A stretch of 64,000 nt of DNA. Origin: Otatea glauca. Lineage: Eukaryota; Streptophyta; Magnoliopsida; Poales; Poaceae. Made by a program: the position numbers and the translations under genes. Where the stretch lies: positions 87,153 through 151,152 of the forward strand of contig JAYEVK010000192.1 of the NCBI GenBank assembly GCA_036346275.1, written 5' to 3'. The notes under the pieces were generated by a model. It was not told the DNA's origin and did not search any database. It worked only from the letters and a program-made list of their open reading frames with translations. Of this stretch, positions 23,358 through 35,454 are shown one piece after another. Positions within the stretch are counted from its first letter, which is position 1; each line of letters begins with the position of its first letter.

Positions 23358-26300
23358 TGTAACATCCCAATTTTGGCTAATATTAATTTAATATTGTTAT
23401 TTGGGATTTTTTGTGAACTTTGAGAATTTTTGGAATTTTCAGGAATTTATTTGGATTTAATTAATATTTTTGAATTAGGCCTTTTGCAAATAATATTAAA
23501 ATATGTGAAAATTTTTTATAAACATTTGTAAAATTAATTTATTTGAGTTCTAAATTTCTCAAAATATTTTTTAGAATTTTTCTAATATTTTTTCTATTTA
23601 CTTGGAATTAAATGAATTCTTTTTTATTCGGAAAAGAATTAAATTGGGTTTTCGCGTTTTGGTCCGAATTCTCTGGCCGACCTATTTGCTTCGACCTGTG
23701 TTCGGCTCAGTCCTGTTCTGTCGCTTGGCCCGGTCCTATTCTGTCACTTAGCCCAGCCAAGTAGTCGTAGGAAACCCTAGCGCCGTAAGTTGTCCGATCT
23801 TGACATATGGATGGCAAGGACTTTGTCATCTTCACGTCGTAGTCCCATACTCCTCCTCCAAGTCATCGCCGTGCCCGATTTGGTCACCGACTTGTGCACG
23901 GTTGTCGAGACTATAAAGGCCGCATTGACCCCGTCCGAGGTTCCCCGTAGTGCGCCACAGCTATTGCCCTAGGTTTTGGAGCTTTAGCCGTCGCTGTTCA
24001 TTAGCAATCGCTCATTGGAGTTGTCGGTCCCATAGCTGTTATTCTCCACGGAAGATCTCTAACGTCACGCAACCTTCGCTAATGCCGTATCTAGATTCGA
24101 GTTCACCGTGGTGAGAAGGTTCAGATCCACACCAACCCGAGTGGATTCCATCGGTCTTCTACCGTACCCCGCATCGTCGTCTCTATCACTGGTCTTGTAC
24201 CACCGTTGAGGGTCTCGCCGGAGTGGTTGCCATGACTCAAGTCAGTCAAGCTGATGTGGCACCCACGTGCTTGCCACGTTAGCGTCGTGTGGGCGCCGTG
24301 TCAGCAGTCACATCCAGTGTGGCATCGTTGGCATCGGTTGAGCCACATCAGCACCATCTGGATCCACATGTTAGCTACACTGCTCCTATGCACCGGGTCC
24401 ACCATAATCTTGTGTCGCCTTGTGGACGTGGTTCATGGGCCCGGCCCCACAAGTCAGCGAGATAAGGAATTTTTTGATTTAATTTTATTCAATAAAATAG
24501 GTTGTTGACGTCATAAATCGATTTTTTAGAAGAAAAGTAAATCGTGAAAAATCTGAATTTCTCTTTTCCTGGATTTTCTGTTTTATTTGAATCTTTCAAG
24601 GGCACGTTCTTCTTCATACGAGCTCTGATTGAGGCAATTCAAGCTTCTAAAAAATTGTAAAATTAAGATCTATTTAATGAAGAATTTTATTTTATTTTTG
24701 GAGTTTTTTTCTCTCTTGTATGTATTTATTGGTGTTTTCTCTCTCGATTCGTGTAGACGTCGAAGTGTCCAGATCGTTCGAGGGTGAAGCGTTGACTCAA
24801 AATCAAGGACTAGATCAGGAACATGAACTTTTTCAAGGCAAGTTGTGCTTTGATCATGTTGAACCCAGTTTTAAAAATGCAATGTTGATTTAAACTACTA
24901 CATATTATTTTATGCTTAGAATTGTTTTAAATTAATTTGGGAGATTAACTATTCAACCTAATTGGATTATACCTATCTTGTATTTGTATGCCATGATTAT
25001 TTGTCACCCTAGGATGGATAATTATTAGTTGGTTACTAATAGATGCTATTGTGGGTTGGTTATATCATGAATAGTGTGCTTAGCCATGCAATGGGTTATT
25101 GATATCATTTTGAAATTGCAAATTCAATTTGATTAATGGGATATGAACATGTTTATGAAAAAGGTGTGTCATGTTTTATCACACAATGATGTTGAGTTGT
25201 TAATGGCATGTATTGCATGATAATCAACTAGGGTGGTAAATGATTTAGACTGGGACATGTGGCAAGTGGCTGCGAGCAGTGTTGGGCCTATGTGGCAATG
25301 GGTTGATATGTTGATATGTGAGTGTAAGTGAGATGGTTTTCATGAGTAATTGGAAGTCTTGCCTCGGTCATTAAGGACTTAACCTTGCAAGCCATTGAAC
25401 TGGGATAATCATGCAACGACATGTCTGGAATAGGACAGACCTAGCTTAGTAAGCTACCGAGTCTTGACATATAATGCCTTAGGTGGAAGACCAAGCTGTG
25501 TGTGCGGTCGGGAGAGGGTGTGTATGTAGTGGCCTCACATCTTGAACAATGATTGTTCTTAGTCCAACGATAGGTCCCTTCTATTTCTCTGCTTTGTGTG
25601 AGGTGAGGAATAGTGAGTCAGGCTTATCGAGAAGGTCTATTTTCAAATAGATTTTCTGAAAGGTTTTGTTATGATCTTCTTAGCCACACGTCGATGGGTA
25701 CGTGACATTGCATGGAAGTATAAGTTTGATCATATCTTGTGGGTAAAGTGTATAATCTCTGTATGGTGTAAATCTATTCGAATAGTTTTTACCTAGTTAT
25801 GGACAATGCTCGGGAATTTTAGTCAAGGGTTTTGTAAAATGAAACTTGGAAAGGGAGGCTATGTGGGGATGGAAGTTTGGAATATGGTTAGGGCTGTGTG
25901 TCAAGTTTATTTTTGAGAAATTCCTGAAAGATTACTTATTATACTTATTTGTTTTGCTATCATTTCAATTTATTTATTGCATTCATTTGAAAATGCTGCT
26001 TTATTGCAAAATAACCATGTCAGCTATTCATTTGGAATAAGCCTTGCATATAGTTATAATAGAATCTCATTCTGTGCACAACTTGTTGAGTGCTTTATGT
26101 ACTCACCCTTGCCACAACAAAATCATCAATTGAGGAGGAGTCTACACCTGCGTTGGAGGAGGAGTACTAGGAGCAGGAGAATCATTAAAGTGCGAACCTT
26201 GTTAGTTGCATGTGGCATATTGATGGGTTATTTTCTATGTTTTCATTCTGCTACAATTTTATCTATTGTAGTTTAAGCGTTGAGTGGAATAATCATGTAA

Positions 26301-26472
26301 AGTCGACCATAAGGTCAATCAATAGTCTGATATTTAATAAATAAAGTCTTTTATTATGTTTCTGTTGTGTATGATTGTAATATTCATCTATGTTGCTACT
26401 GTGTGCCAAGCGTGATCCTGGACTAGTGTGATATACACAGAGGGTATGGATTTATATATTCGGGTCCCGATA
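23358..26472 (+). repeat. 3' LTR of the Tekay-type element (copy 5)
   Basis: It starts TGTAACATCCC after the polypurine tract and ends GGGTCCCGATA, one change from the family end CCCGACA. Length is 3115 bp. It includes the TTGACGTCA-like site near 24505, an AATAAA-type signal at about 26330 and a degraded copy of the terminal hairpin (about 26403-26429). The sequence to its right is not unique DNA but the tail of another LTR of the family, so this element inserted into an LTR. Confidence 0.92.
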
Positions 26473-26801
26473 ACCTGCTCTGGAGAAGAAGTTTCACGAG
26501 GAAGCGATTTACTAGTAGTCGAACCTTGTCGATTGCCTATGGCATATCAATGGGTTATCCACCGAAGTTTGCCGTTCTGCTGTTGTTTTCTTAATATTTA
26601 AGCCTTGTGGGGCCTAATAAACATAAATTCAACCTTAAGGTCATCAAACTATATTTTTATTTAATAAATTTAGTTGTTTATAATGTTTTTGCTGCATATG
26701 ATTTTGGTATTACATCTATGTTGCCAATGTGTGCACTAGCATGATCTTGGACTGGTGCAGTATATACAGAGGGTCCGAATTTGTATATTCCGGACCCAAT
26801 A
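26473..26801 (+). repeat. LTR 3'-terminal fragment, Tekay-family (copy 6)
   Basis: About 330 bp that align with the last tenth of the family LTR: the GAGGAAGCGATTTACTAG region, the ACCTTAAGGTCATC landmark, the terminal hairpin 26733-26758 and the end GGACCCAATA. The left part of this LTR is absent here. It is the part of a pre-existing LTR lying to the right of the Tekay insertion. The left part is not found at the other end of that element, so a deletion has occurred. Confidence 0.82.
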
Positions 26802-27235
26802 GCCAAAGAAGTGAAGCACTCCTCTCTTGAATTTGAGGACTATGCTTATAGTTGGTAGCAACAACTTTTTGTGAAAAGCCTTACTACATCTTGGTCGAAT
26901 TTTAAAGATGATCATGAGAAGTCAGTTTGTGCCATGCGATTATGAGCATGAACTACTTTACTACTTGGAGAGAATTACACAAGGGTGCAAACGTGTGCAA
27001 GATTATTATATTGAATTGAAATGTGCAATGTAACATGTCAGTATCACTAGTATATTTAAAGAGAAGGCATACTTTCAAAGAGGTTTGAATTTTAATATCA
27101 CCATTGCACTTCAATATAAGTATTTTAGTAGCATATTTGGTCTTGTGAATTGTGCTATTGAGGAGGAAAGAAAACTTAAGGAGCGTCATATACCTAGGTT
27201 TAATCTTAAGGACCAATTCATGTGAGTCGAATAGC
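26802..27235 (+). pseudogene. Gypsy gag fragment
   Basis: Plus-strand frames give a Retrotrans_gag-type segment: FEDYAYSW.QQLFVKSLTTSW, then after a one-base shift YEHELLYYLERITQGCKRVQDYYIELK, and FGLVNCAIEEERKLKERH. It lacks both gag ends and is joined directly to an LTR end on its left and to a Tat LTR piece on its right. The parent element is gypsy but its clade is uncertain. Confidence 0.7.
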
Positions 27236-27274
27236 CAAATTTGATGGGAGTGATAAAAAAAGTGGGTTGTATGA

Positions 27275-27498
27275 TGTCGATGATTGGGACTCTAGTCCAC
27301 AAACCAGACACCTAAAAATGAGAATAAGAAGGGATACTTTTTATTTATTGGCTTTCTTATAGTGCAAGGAAATTTATAGAAGAAGATTGAAATCTAAAAC
27401 AGTGTGCCTTAATATCTTTTCTTGTTATTTTTTGTTACTTCTTGCCTACAAATGACGCGCAGGCCATAAGAATTTATAATTATGAAACGGCAGGAGTT
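27275..27498 (-). repeat. Tat-type LTR fragment
   Basis: From TGTCGATGATTGGGACTC on, this stretch matches 44526-44750, the 5' LTR of the minus-strand Tat-type element, over about 225 bp. Shared landmarks are CACTTAAAAATGAGAATAAG-like, GGGATAC and the GAAATTTATAGAAGAAGAT-like segments. It is cut at 27499 by the start of an antisense Tekay-family LTR. It shows that the same Tat family had another copy here. Confidence 0.8.
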
Positions 27499-27499
27499 C

Positions 27500-30400
27500 A
27501 GCACTAGTCCAGAATCACACTAGTGCACACAGGCTTAACATAGATGAATATCACGATCATACTCAACGATATCGTAATAAAAACTTTATCAAATTAAATA
27601 TAACTTGTTAGATGACCTTATGGTCCACCTTACATGAATACGCCTCGTAGGGTTAAGACTGAAAAATAAATAAACTGCAGCGGAGATAAATTATTCGTAG
27701 TAACCCTTAAATTTGCCACAGGCAACTGACAAGGTTCGCACCTAATTGCCCGCTTCTTCCTGAAACTCCTCAAAAGCAGGCGTAGCTTCTTCTCCAACTG
27801 ATGATGTTTTGTGGCAAGGGTGAGTACTTAAAGCACTCGACAAGTTGTGCACAAAATGCAAGTCTAATATACTATATGCATGGCTTATTACAAAGGAATA
27901 GCTGACATGGTTAATTTGCATAAAACAACATTTATAAAAGAATAGCATAAATAGATTGAAAGACAATAAAACGAATAATAACAATATTAAATTTCTCAGT
28001 TATTTCCCAACTAAACCAACTCATAAGGTCGACTTCCATAGGCGTATAGCCTCCATAACCACATTTGTTTTAATAAAGTCTAATCCTTTACTGTAATCAC
28101 CGAGCAATGTTCAATATCGTCAGCACGGCTATTCGAATAGGTTTGATACTCTGCAGAGGTTATACACTTTTCCCACAAGGTACAACTATACACTACAATG
28201 GTGAGTGATTATAACAAAACATTTTCAATACCCTGTCTAAACCCAGTACTACCCACTAAGGTTTCAACACTGCTGGGATTGGTTACCACATCTAGGGCAC
28301 CCCTCTTGCGCCATGTGAGACTACCCCTGCGAGGATTGGTTACCACAACCTGGGGCTCACACAACCACTAGTAGTACCAAAGCTTAGACATAACAAATTA
28401 ATCAGCTAGGTCTGTCCCATACTAGACTTGTGGTTGTATGAATGACTTAGTTCAAATTCTTGCAAAGTTAAGTCCTTAATTGACCAAGTTAAGACTAACC
28501 CAAAACCATCATTATCATAAACAATCATATACCATTAAAAAGCAATGCGACCGTCCAAATGCCATATTGGACCACCATAATTACTTGTCACTTGCCTTAG
28601 CCTAAATCATTTTACCACCCTGGTTGTTTTACCATGCACCAAGTGCCATCAACAACAACAATATTGTGTGACCACACCCGACACACAAGTTAATAAACAT
28701 GTTCCATAATTCATTATGCAAGATTAACCATTTTCTCATAAAATGATGACTCGTTGCATGGTTAAGCGCACTACATGCGTTCTAGCTACCCACATTGGCA
28801 GTTATAACTACCAACTAATATGAAACCATTCTAGGGTGACAAATGAAATACGACTTACAACATGGCAAGGTGGATATATCACAATTGGATGAATAACTAT
28901 ACCCAACATAATTGAAACAAGTAGTAATTGAATTAATATGCAATACTTTGAAACAATATAATATTTTAAACATGGGTTCAACATGATCAAATCACAATTT
29001 GCCTTCAAAGAGCTCTAGATCCTGCTCTGGACCTTGTTCTTGTGCTGGATCCTCAATCACAAACTCACCGGGCACTTTGATGTCTACGCAAAACGAGCGA
29101 GAAAGCAATAAATACGAAAAACAAAGAGCAAAATCATCCCCAAAAATTAAATAAAATTCACCATTAAATAGAGCTTGATTTTAAAAACTTTTAAAAATTG
29201 AAATCACCTCAATCGGAGTTCATATGAACAAGAACAAGCTAGTTAAAGTTTGAAATAAAAGAAAACAAATCAGAAAATAGAAAATCCGAATTAACCGAAT
29301 TATTTTTATACTGGAAAATACAATTTATGACGTCATGCTGACATCAGCACCGAATATGATTTCGATCGAATATTTTTCTGAGGAAAACCCCGATTATGAC
29401 ATCATCGACACGTGGCACAATTAGAAGGCAACACGCATCGCTGGCACATGGACTTGGTCGACGAAACTGGGCTGGTTCACCGTGAACTTGGCGCACGGTG
29501 CCTCGGCTGCTGCGCTCGACACGCGGCGGCACGCGACTAGTCGCGACGCCAGTGTGATTTGATCTGCCCAGATTCAAACGATCGGCCCGCTCAAAGAAGA
29601 TCGAATGGCTAGCAATCAAGCGACGATACAGACGATGTGGCTGGCCTGGCATGCGACACATGGTGAACATCCAACGGTGCCTCACCCGATCCGACGGTCG
29701 ACGAAGTTTGCAGCGACAGCAATGGAAAGGCAGCGTTGGTTCACCGGAGACGAGGACGACGACGCGACCGACGGAGCTCTGGAGCTTCTCCGGTGACGTG
29801 GTCTCCCTGGTTTGATGCGGCACGACTAGGCGGTCTTGAATCCAGCCACGAACACGGCGGAAGATGACGGACGACGACAACGTTAGCGAAAAACGACGGT
29901 GGCTTCCTCTGGAACAACGGAGAGATCGCGCGAGCAGATAAAGGCGTCTTGGCATGCAGACTTGGGTCAGCAGATGCGACGCGAGGTAAGGCACTCAATG
30001 GCGGCGGTGCTGCTTTAAATAGGGCTCTCGGCTTCCGTGTAGAGCATGGAGAATGAAATGGATTTGACGACGGCGGCGGAGATACGGTCCGGATCCGATC
30101 GAGAGGCCGACAACAAGGAGAGAGCTCGACCGTTGGATCAAGATCCAACGGTCACAACCCCTAGCGTTAGGGTTTTCGACGGAGCAGGCTAATACGGGCA
30201 TCGGCTGGGCTCGCGGCGCGGGAAAAACGGACCGGGTCCACTGGGCTCGGCCTAGAACTGCTCCAAGGATTTTTAAAACCTTTTTCGAATAAAAAATAAA
30301 AATAAAAATAAAGCCCAAATAAATAGAAAAAATATCAGAAAAATTCCAAAATATATTTTAAGGCATTTAGAACTCCAATAAAATATTTCTAGCAAAAGTT

Positions 30401-30544
30401 TATTTAAGCGTTTCATATTTTCCAGATAACTTTATAAATAAGCCATAAATCCATAAATACAAGTTAATTCAAATAAATTCCAGAAAATTCATAAAATATA
30501 AAATGCATATTAAATTCATGAAAAGCAAAATTTGAGATGTTACA
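27500..30544 (-). repeat. Truncated LTR, Tekay-family, antisense (copy 7)
   Basis: It is an antisense LTR ending GAGATGTTACA at 30544, the reverse complement of the LTR start. The other end begins at GCACTAGTCC, so about 45 bp of the LTR 3' end are missing. The terminal hairpin is retained at 27501-27526. The ORF of 216 codons within it (29344-29994) lies in the variable GC-rich middle of the LTR and is not conserved in other copies. No target duplication can be scored because one end is lost. Confidence 0.87.
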
Positions 30545-31058
30545 ATAGCGCATGCACGCCGAGGAAATCGGTGTGGCATTTGTGGGCGGGCACGCGGAGG
30601 TATTGGCAGTAGGTACGACATGAGCAAGGGCTGGTGGCAGTAGGCGAGCGGAGGTGACAAGCGACGTGGCACGATCTGGACCATTGGTCCATATCGGACG
30701 ACCCGAGCGGCACGGCGGCTTGCGCAACTGGGCTGGCCCAAGAGGGAGAGAGAGATAGGCACGAGCGGATTGGGCTGGATTTGGCCCAATTCATCCGAGG
30801 CTTTTATTTATTTATTTTTCTTTTTAGAATGTAGCAAAAAATAAAAATAAATCCAAACAAATAGCAAATGAATTTTAAAAATCACCAAATTTTACTAAAA
30901 ATACTTTGAGCCAAGAAGAATATAATAAAAATATTTTTGATTCGATCTAAGTGTCAAGTTCCATTATAGAATTTAATTAGAGTTGTGGCTAATTCCATTA
31001 AGCTTTTAATTAATACTAATTTTTTTAAAAAAATAAGCCCAAAATTCGGGATGTTACA
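30545..31058 (-). repeat. LTR 5'-terminal fragment, Tekay-family, antisense (copy 8)
   Basis: About 510 bp equal to the antisense of the first part of an LTR, ending TTCGGGATGTTACA at 31058. It abuts copy 7 head-on, so copy 7 probably inserted into it. The remaining part would lie to the left, where it is now missing. The GC-rich 30545-30780 is the start of the LTR's middle zone. Confidence 0.78.
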
Positions 31059-34000
31059 GTGAAGAAACATTTATCGGCAATGCAGAGGATGATGAATGCA
31101 AGCTTGTCTCTAGCAGTGAGTTGTAACATCCCAAAATTTGGCTTAATTAAGTTTTTATTGTTTAAAAGTGCATTTGTGATTTTCTGGAATTTATTTGGAT
31201 TTTTCTGGATTTATTGGAATTAAATCTTATTGCAAGTTTATTGCTTTTCATTCAAAAGTATTTAAATCTGTGCAAAGTCAAAATAAAGTTTTGCCAAAAG
31301 TATTTTATTTAAGTCCAGGATGTCTCAAAGTATTTTTGAGATTTTTCTTGGAATTTTCCTGATTATTTTATTGCCTAAAATAAATAAAATGAATTTCTGG
31401 ATTTATTTAAATTGAAAAACCTTTTAAAATCCGCTAGAACAGTATTGGGCTTGGCCCGGTACTGCGCGCGTGAGCCCACCTCGGCGCGGCCCAGTCTTTC
31501 GCGCATCGCCGCCCATGTTCAAAGCGTGGATACTCGCCGTTGGATCGAGGATCGATGGCTGAGGTTGACGTTGGGGATTTAGAAACCCTAGCGACGTGGA
31601 CCGTGGGATCAAGATCAAGCGGCGCCGGTGGAATCGGTACGAAAAGGGTAAGTGGAGATCTCGGCCGTTGTTTCGGAGTTGGGCAGATCCGATCGTGCGC
31701 GCCACCAGATCGTGACCGCTCGATGGCGACGGACGGTGTGGGGTCGCTGCCTCCGATCGGGATTTCGAGTCGCCGCCAAAGACGTCTCCACCGCCGTGCG
31801 TGTTTTGGAGTCCGTGTAGAGCACAATTTCCCGTGCTTTAAATAGGGGCCGGGTAGACCCCGAGGATCATCCTTGTGCGCCGCGCCGCTTGGTCGAAAGA
31901 GTTTCGCGAGAGCGGTCGAGGAGCGCGCCGAGCTCGCCGAGTAGAACGTCGAAGCCGCTCGGTTTTGATCAAGATCGCCGCCGTTGAACCGCTTTCCGCA
32001 GTTGTTGGTTCCGATCTGAACTCGCCGTGAAGTCCGGAGTCGGCGTGAGGTTTCGTCGCGAGTGTCGCCGTAACGCCGCCATTTCGGTCTTCTTCTCCGT
32101 TGCGGTAAGTCTTCGCCGCCGCGTAGCCATCGTCGGACCGGAAGCTCGGGAACCGTTGGATCCAATCGGGAGGGCTAACAAGCTGCCACGTAGCGCTTGA
32201 TCAATGACCGCCCGATCGGGTTTCGTCGGATCAGATTGAACCGAGCGTGAAGGCCAATAGAGCACCGCCGCGTGTCGGGTACGGGTATCGATGAGTCATG
32301 GACCGAGTCCATCGTGGTCCAGCGCCATGCCGTAGACTCAGCCCATGCGCCGGGACACGTGTCGGCGTGTGGTTGGCCGAGACCAGTACTGACGTCATGC
32401 TTGCGTCATAAAGGGATTTTCGATTGGAAAAATATTCGATTGGAAATTCGGTAAGGATGACGTCATCATGATGTCACGCTGATGTCATAAACCAGTTTTT
32501 CAGTATAAAAATAAATCTGATAATTTCGTATTTTCTGATTTTCGATTTCAAAGTATTTATTTCAAACTTCAAAAGGCTATATCTTTTGCATCGTAACTCG
32601 GATTTGAGTGATTCCAGTTTCTAAAAATTTGTAAAATTGAGATATATTTAATGGTGAATTTTAATTGATTTTTGGAGTTTAATTGCTCTCTGTTTTGTTA
32701 TTTATTTGCTTTTCTCTTTCTGATGACGCTGTAGACGTTGAATTGTGCGACGCCGAGGAAGATCCAAAGAACTCAAGAGCAAACTCAGATCAAGATCAGG
32801 ACCTATTCCAAGGCAAGTTGTGCTTTGATCATGTTGAACCCATGTTTGTAAAATTGCTATGTTTGATTTACACTATTGCATATATTTCAATTATACAACT
32901 GTTTCAAATTAGTTTGGGCTTAGCTAAAATACCAGATTGATCTATACCCTACCTTGTCATTGTATGCCATGATCCATTGTCACCCTAGATTGGTTTAATA
33001 TAGTTGGTTAATAATTATAATCAACATTGGAGGTTTAGTTCGTATTAGTTGCTTAGCCATGCCACGTCATCACATGTGTCATCACCATTGATAATTAATC
33101 TTGATTAATGGAATATGGAACAATGTTATGAACTTGTGTGTCATGTGGGATCACACGATGAGATTGAGTTGTTGTGGCGAGTCATGTCACGCAACGATGT
33201 TGAATTGTTGATGGCACGTGGTGCTTGGTAATCAACTGGGTGATAATCATTTAGATTGGGGCAAGTGGCAAGGGCGAGGAGGCCAAGGTAGGCCCGATGG
33301 GCAGATGGTATGTGGAAGTCTTGCCTTGATCACACTAAGGACTTAACCTTGCAAGCCTTTGACCTGAGTCAATCATGCAACCACATGTTTGGTATGGGCC
33401 AGCCTAGCTGAGTAATTTGCAAAGTCTTAATTTTGATACTATCATGGTCGGTGTGAGTTCCCGAGTTATGGTGTAACTCACATGGCGCAAGAGGGGGGCC
33501 CTGGATGTGGTTTTCAGACCCGCCAGTGTTGAAACCTTAGCGGGTAGTACCGGGTTAAGATAGAGCATTGTAAAGGCTTTGTTATAATCTCTCGCCTTTG
33601 TGGTGTTTGGTTGTATCACGTGGGTAAAGTGCATAACCTCTGCAGAGTGTGAAACTATTCGGATAGCCGTGCTCGATGTATTGAGCAATGCTCGGGAATT
33701 ACAGTTAAGGGTTAGTTTAATAAATTGGACAACTTGGTTGGGATGGCAGGATTGCCATATGGAAGATTGGAACTTGATTTAGGATTGGAAACTTGGTTTA
33801 CTTGAGAAATACTGAATTTATTTATTATTGCTATTCGTTTTACATTCTTTACAATCTATTATTGTATTTGTTCATAAATGCTGCTTATTGCAAAATAGCC
33901 ATGATAGCCTATCCTTTGGAATAAGCCTTACATATAGATAAATAGAATCGCATTCATGCACAACTTGTTGAGTGCTTTAAGTACTCACCCTTGCCAAACA

Positions 34001-34630
34001 ACAATAATCAACAGTTGAAGAATCTACACCTGTGTTGGAAGATGAGGTCCAAGAAGACACGAGTCATTAGGGTCCGAGCCTTGTTGGTTGCCTGTGGTGA
34101 ACTGATGAGCTATCTACGTTTCTACTTTCCGCTGCTTAATTATTAGTTTATATTCTCAGTCTTGCCCTGCGTGGCATAATAATGTAAGTTGGTCATAAGA
34201 TCATACATTTAGCTATATCAATAAATGAACTATTATTCTATTGTCGTTGTGTATGATGTGATATATACCAATGTTAAGCTGTGTGCACTAGCGTTGATCC
34301 TGGGAATAGTGCAGTAAACACAGTGGGTTCGAATCAGTGGATTCGGGTCCTTACATGAGTCATGTCCTAACTTTGGTTTTGGTGAAGCTTGACCACTTTT
34401 ATGAAGATTATGTTGATTTGCCGAAGATTGTTGCTGCAGTATTTTTCAAGACAAAAAAAGCGGCTAATGATGAGCAAATTGTTGCTCCTGTGGTTGAGCA
34501 AATTGTTAGGTCTAGGCCATGGCTTTCTTTGATAGATAAGCCAAGACAAGTCCCTGCCTCTTCTCCAAGTCAATCTTCTAGTCAAGCTGGAGCTAAAATG
34601 GATTGGATAATCTATAGTGTATTGACATGA
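31059..34630 (+). pseudogene. Unidentified open frame split by a solo LTR
   Basis: 31059-31121 and 34361-34630 form one open frame once the solo LTR 31122-34355 and one target copy are removed. The left part reads VKKHLSAMQRMMNASL and the right part VLVKLDHFYEDYVDLPKIV, then a lysine-rich stretch and a Ser/Gln/Pro-rich tail (PASSPSQSSSQAGAKM) before TGA at about 34628. The left side is cut by LTR copy 8. I do not recognise the family. It could be a captured host exon or the antisense ORF of the neighbouring Tat element, which would run in this direction. Confidence 0.4.
31122..34355 (+). mobile_element. solo LTR, Tekay-family (copy 9)
   Basis: It begins TGTAACATCCC and ends CGGGTCCTTACA, with perfect 5-bp duplications TGAGT at 31117-31121 and 34356-34360. 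Length is 3234 bp. It has TGACGTCA-type sites at about 32390-32490. The terminal hairpin is half degraded (34285-34311). The ORFs in 31430-32165 are in the GC-rich LTR middle and are not genes. Confidence 0.94.
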
Positions 34631-35449
34631 TGAAACTGATGGTTGATCATGGGTAAAGTTTGTGAAAACAATTGATAAAGTTTGTGAAGATAGTTGATAC
34701 ATTTTTGGTTTAGAAATGTATGCACGTTGTATTTTATTTTTTTGTCTATTTTTATTTATGTGGTTGTGATTGATTGTCATTGAAATGTAGTTATGTAATG
34801 TAGTTTTGTTGCCCCCGCCTAGAACACTTTGTCTAGTTAAAGGAGAAGTGTGATTTCAAGGGAAGTTATTTCAGTTAAGACTGTGTGGTCAGTATGACTT
34901 TATAATGCAAATGATCTGGACCAGTGTGTATTTGGTAAGATGATGTCAAGATGGTGAGTTCTTATGCAGTGAGAATTGGCTTATAGAAGATGTCTCATCC
35001 AATTGTCATCTTCCAAATGTATATTGTTGATAAAATAACAAGTAAAGAAACCGTGACCATTAAAATCATAACTGATTAGCTTTGGATGCTTTTAATTTTT
35101 AAGACAAGAACATTTTAATACAAAAAGGGCATATGATCATTTAAAGAAATCATTAAATTTTATGACCATTAGAAAGATAGCTAACATAAAAAATGTCTGA
35201 ATACTAGAGTGGTCATGACTACCATATAAATCACGATCACTACATGGGTAACGACCACTATAGTGGTCATGACCACTCCTTAGGCTATGACTATTAGAGA
35301 AGTTGTAGCACGAGGGTGGTTGTTTTTTTAATATTACGACCACTAGGCAGACAATAATATTAGAGGAGGCATAGTGTCTCAAGAATTATAATGATATTGT
35401 GATGGCAAAGCAACATTTTAATATGATATCATTTATTAATATAAACGAG
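34631..35449. other. Unassigned AT-rich sequence
   Basis: About 820 bp without a supported gene. It contains several short CATGACCAC / GTGGTCATGAC inverted motifs around 35205-35290 and low-complexity T-rich tracts. It lies where the 3' untranslated part and 3' LTR of the minus-strand Tat element should be, but I could not match it to the 5' LTR at 44526-44883. Confidence 0.4.
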
Positions 35450-35454
35450 ATGCT

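Noticed and set aside
29344..30148. Open frames of 216 and 135 codons on the minus strand
   Set aside because: They lie in the GC-rich middle of an antisense LTR (copy 7), are not conserved in the other LTR copies and show no domain.
31434..32165. Open frame of 243 codons on the minus strand
   Set aside because: It is inside the GC-rich middle of solo LTR copy 9. The composition alone explains its length, and it is absent from the sister LTRs.
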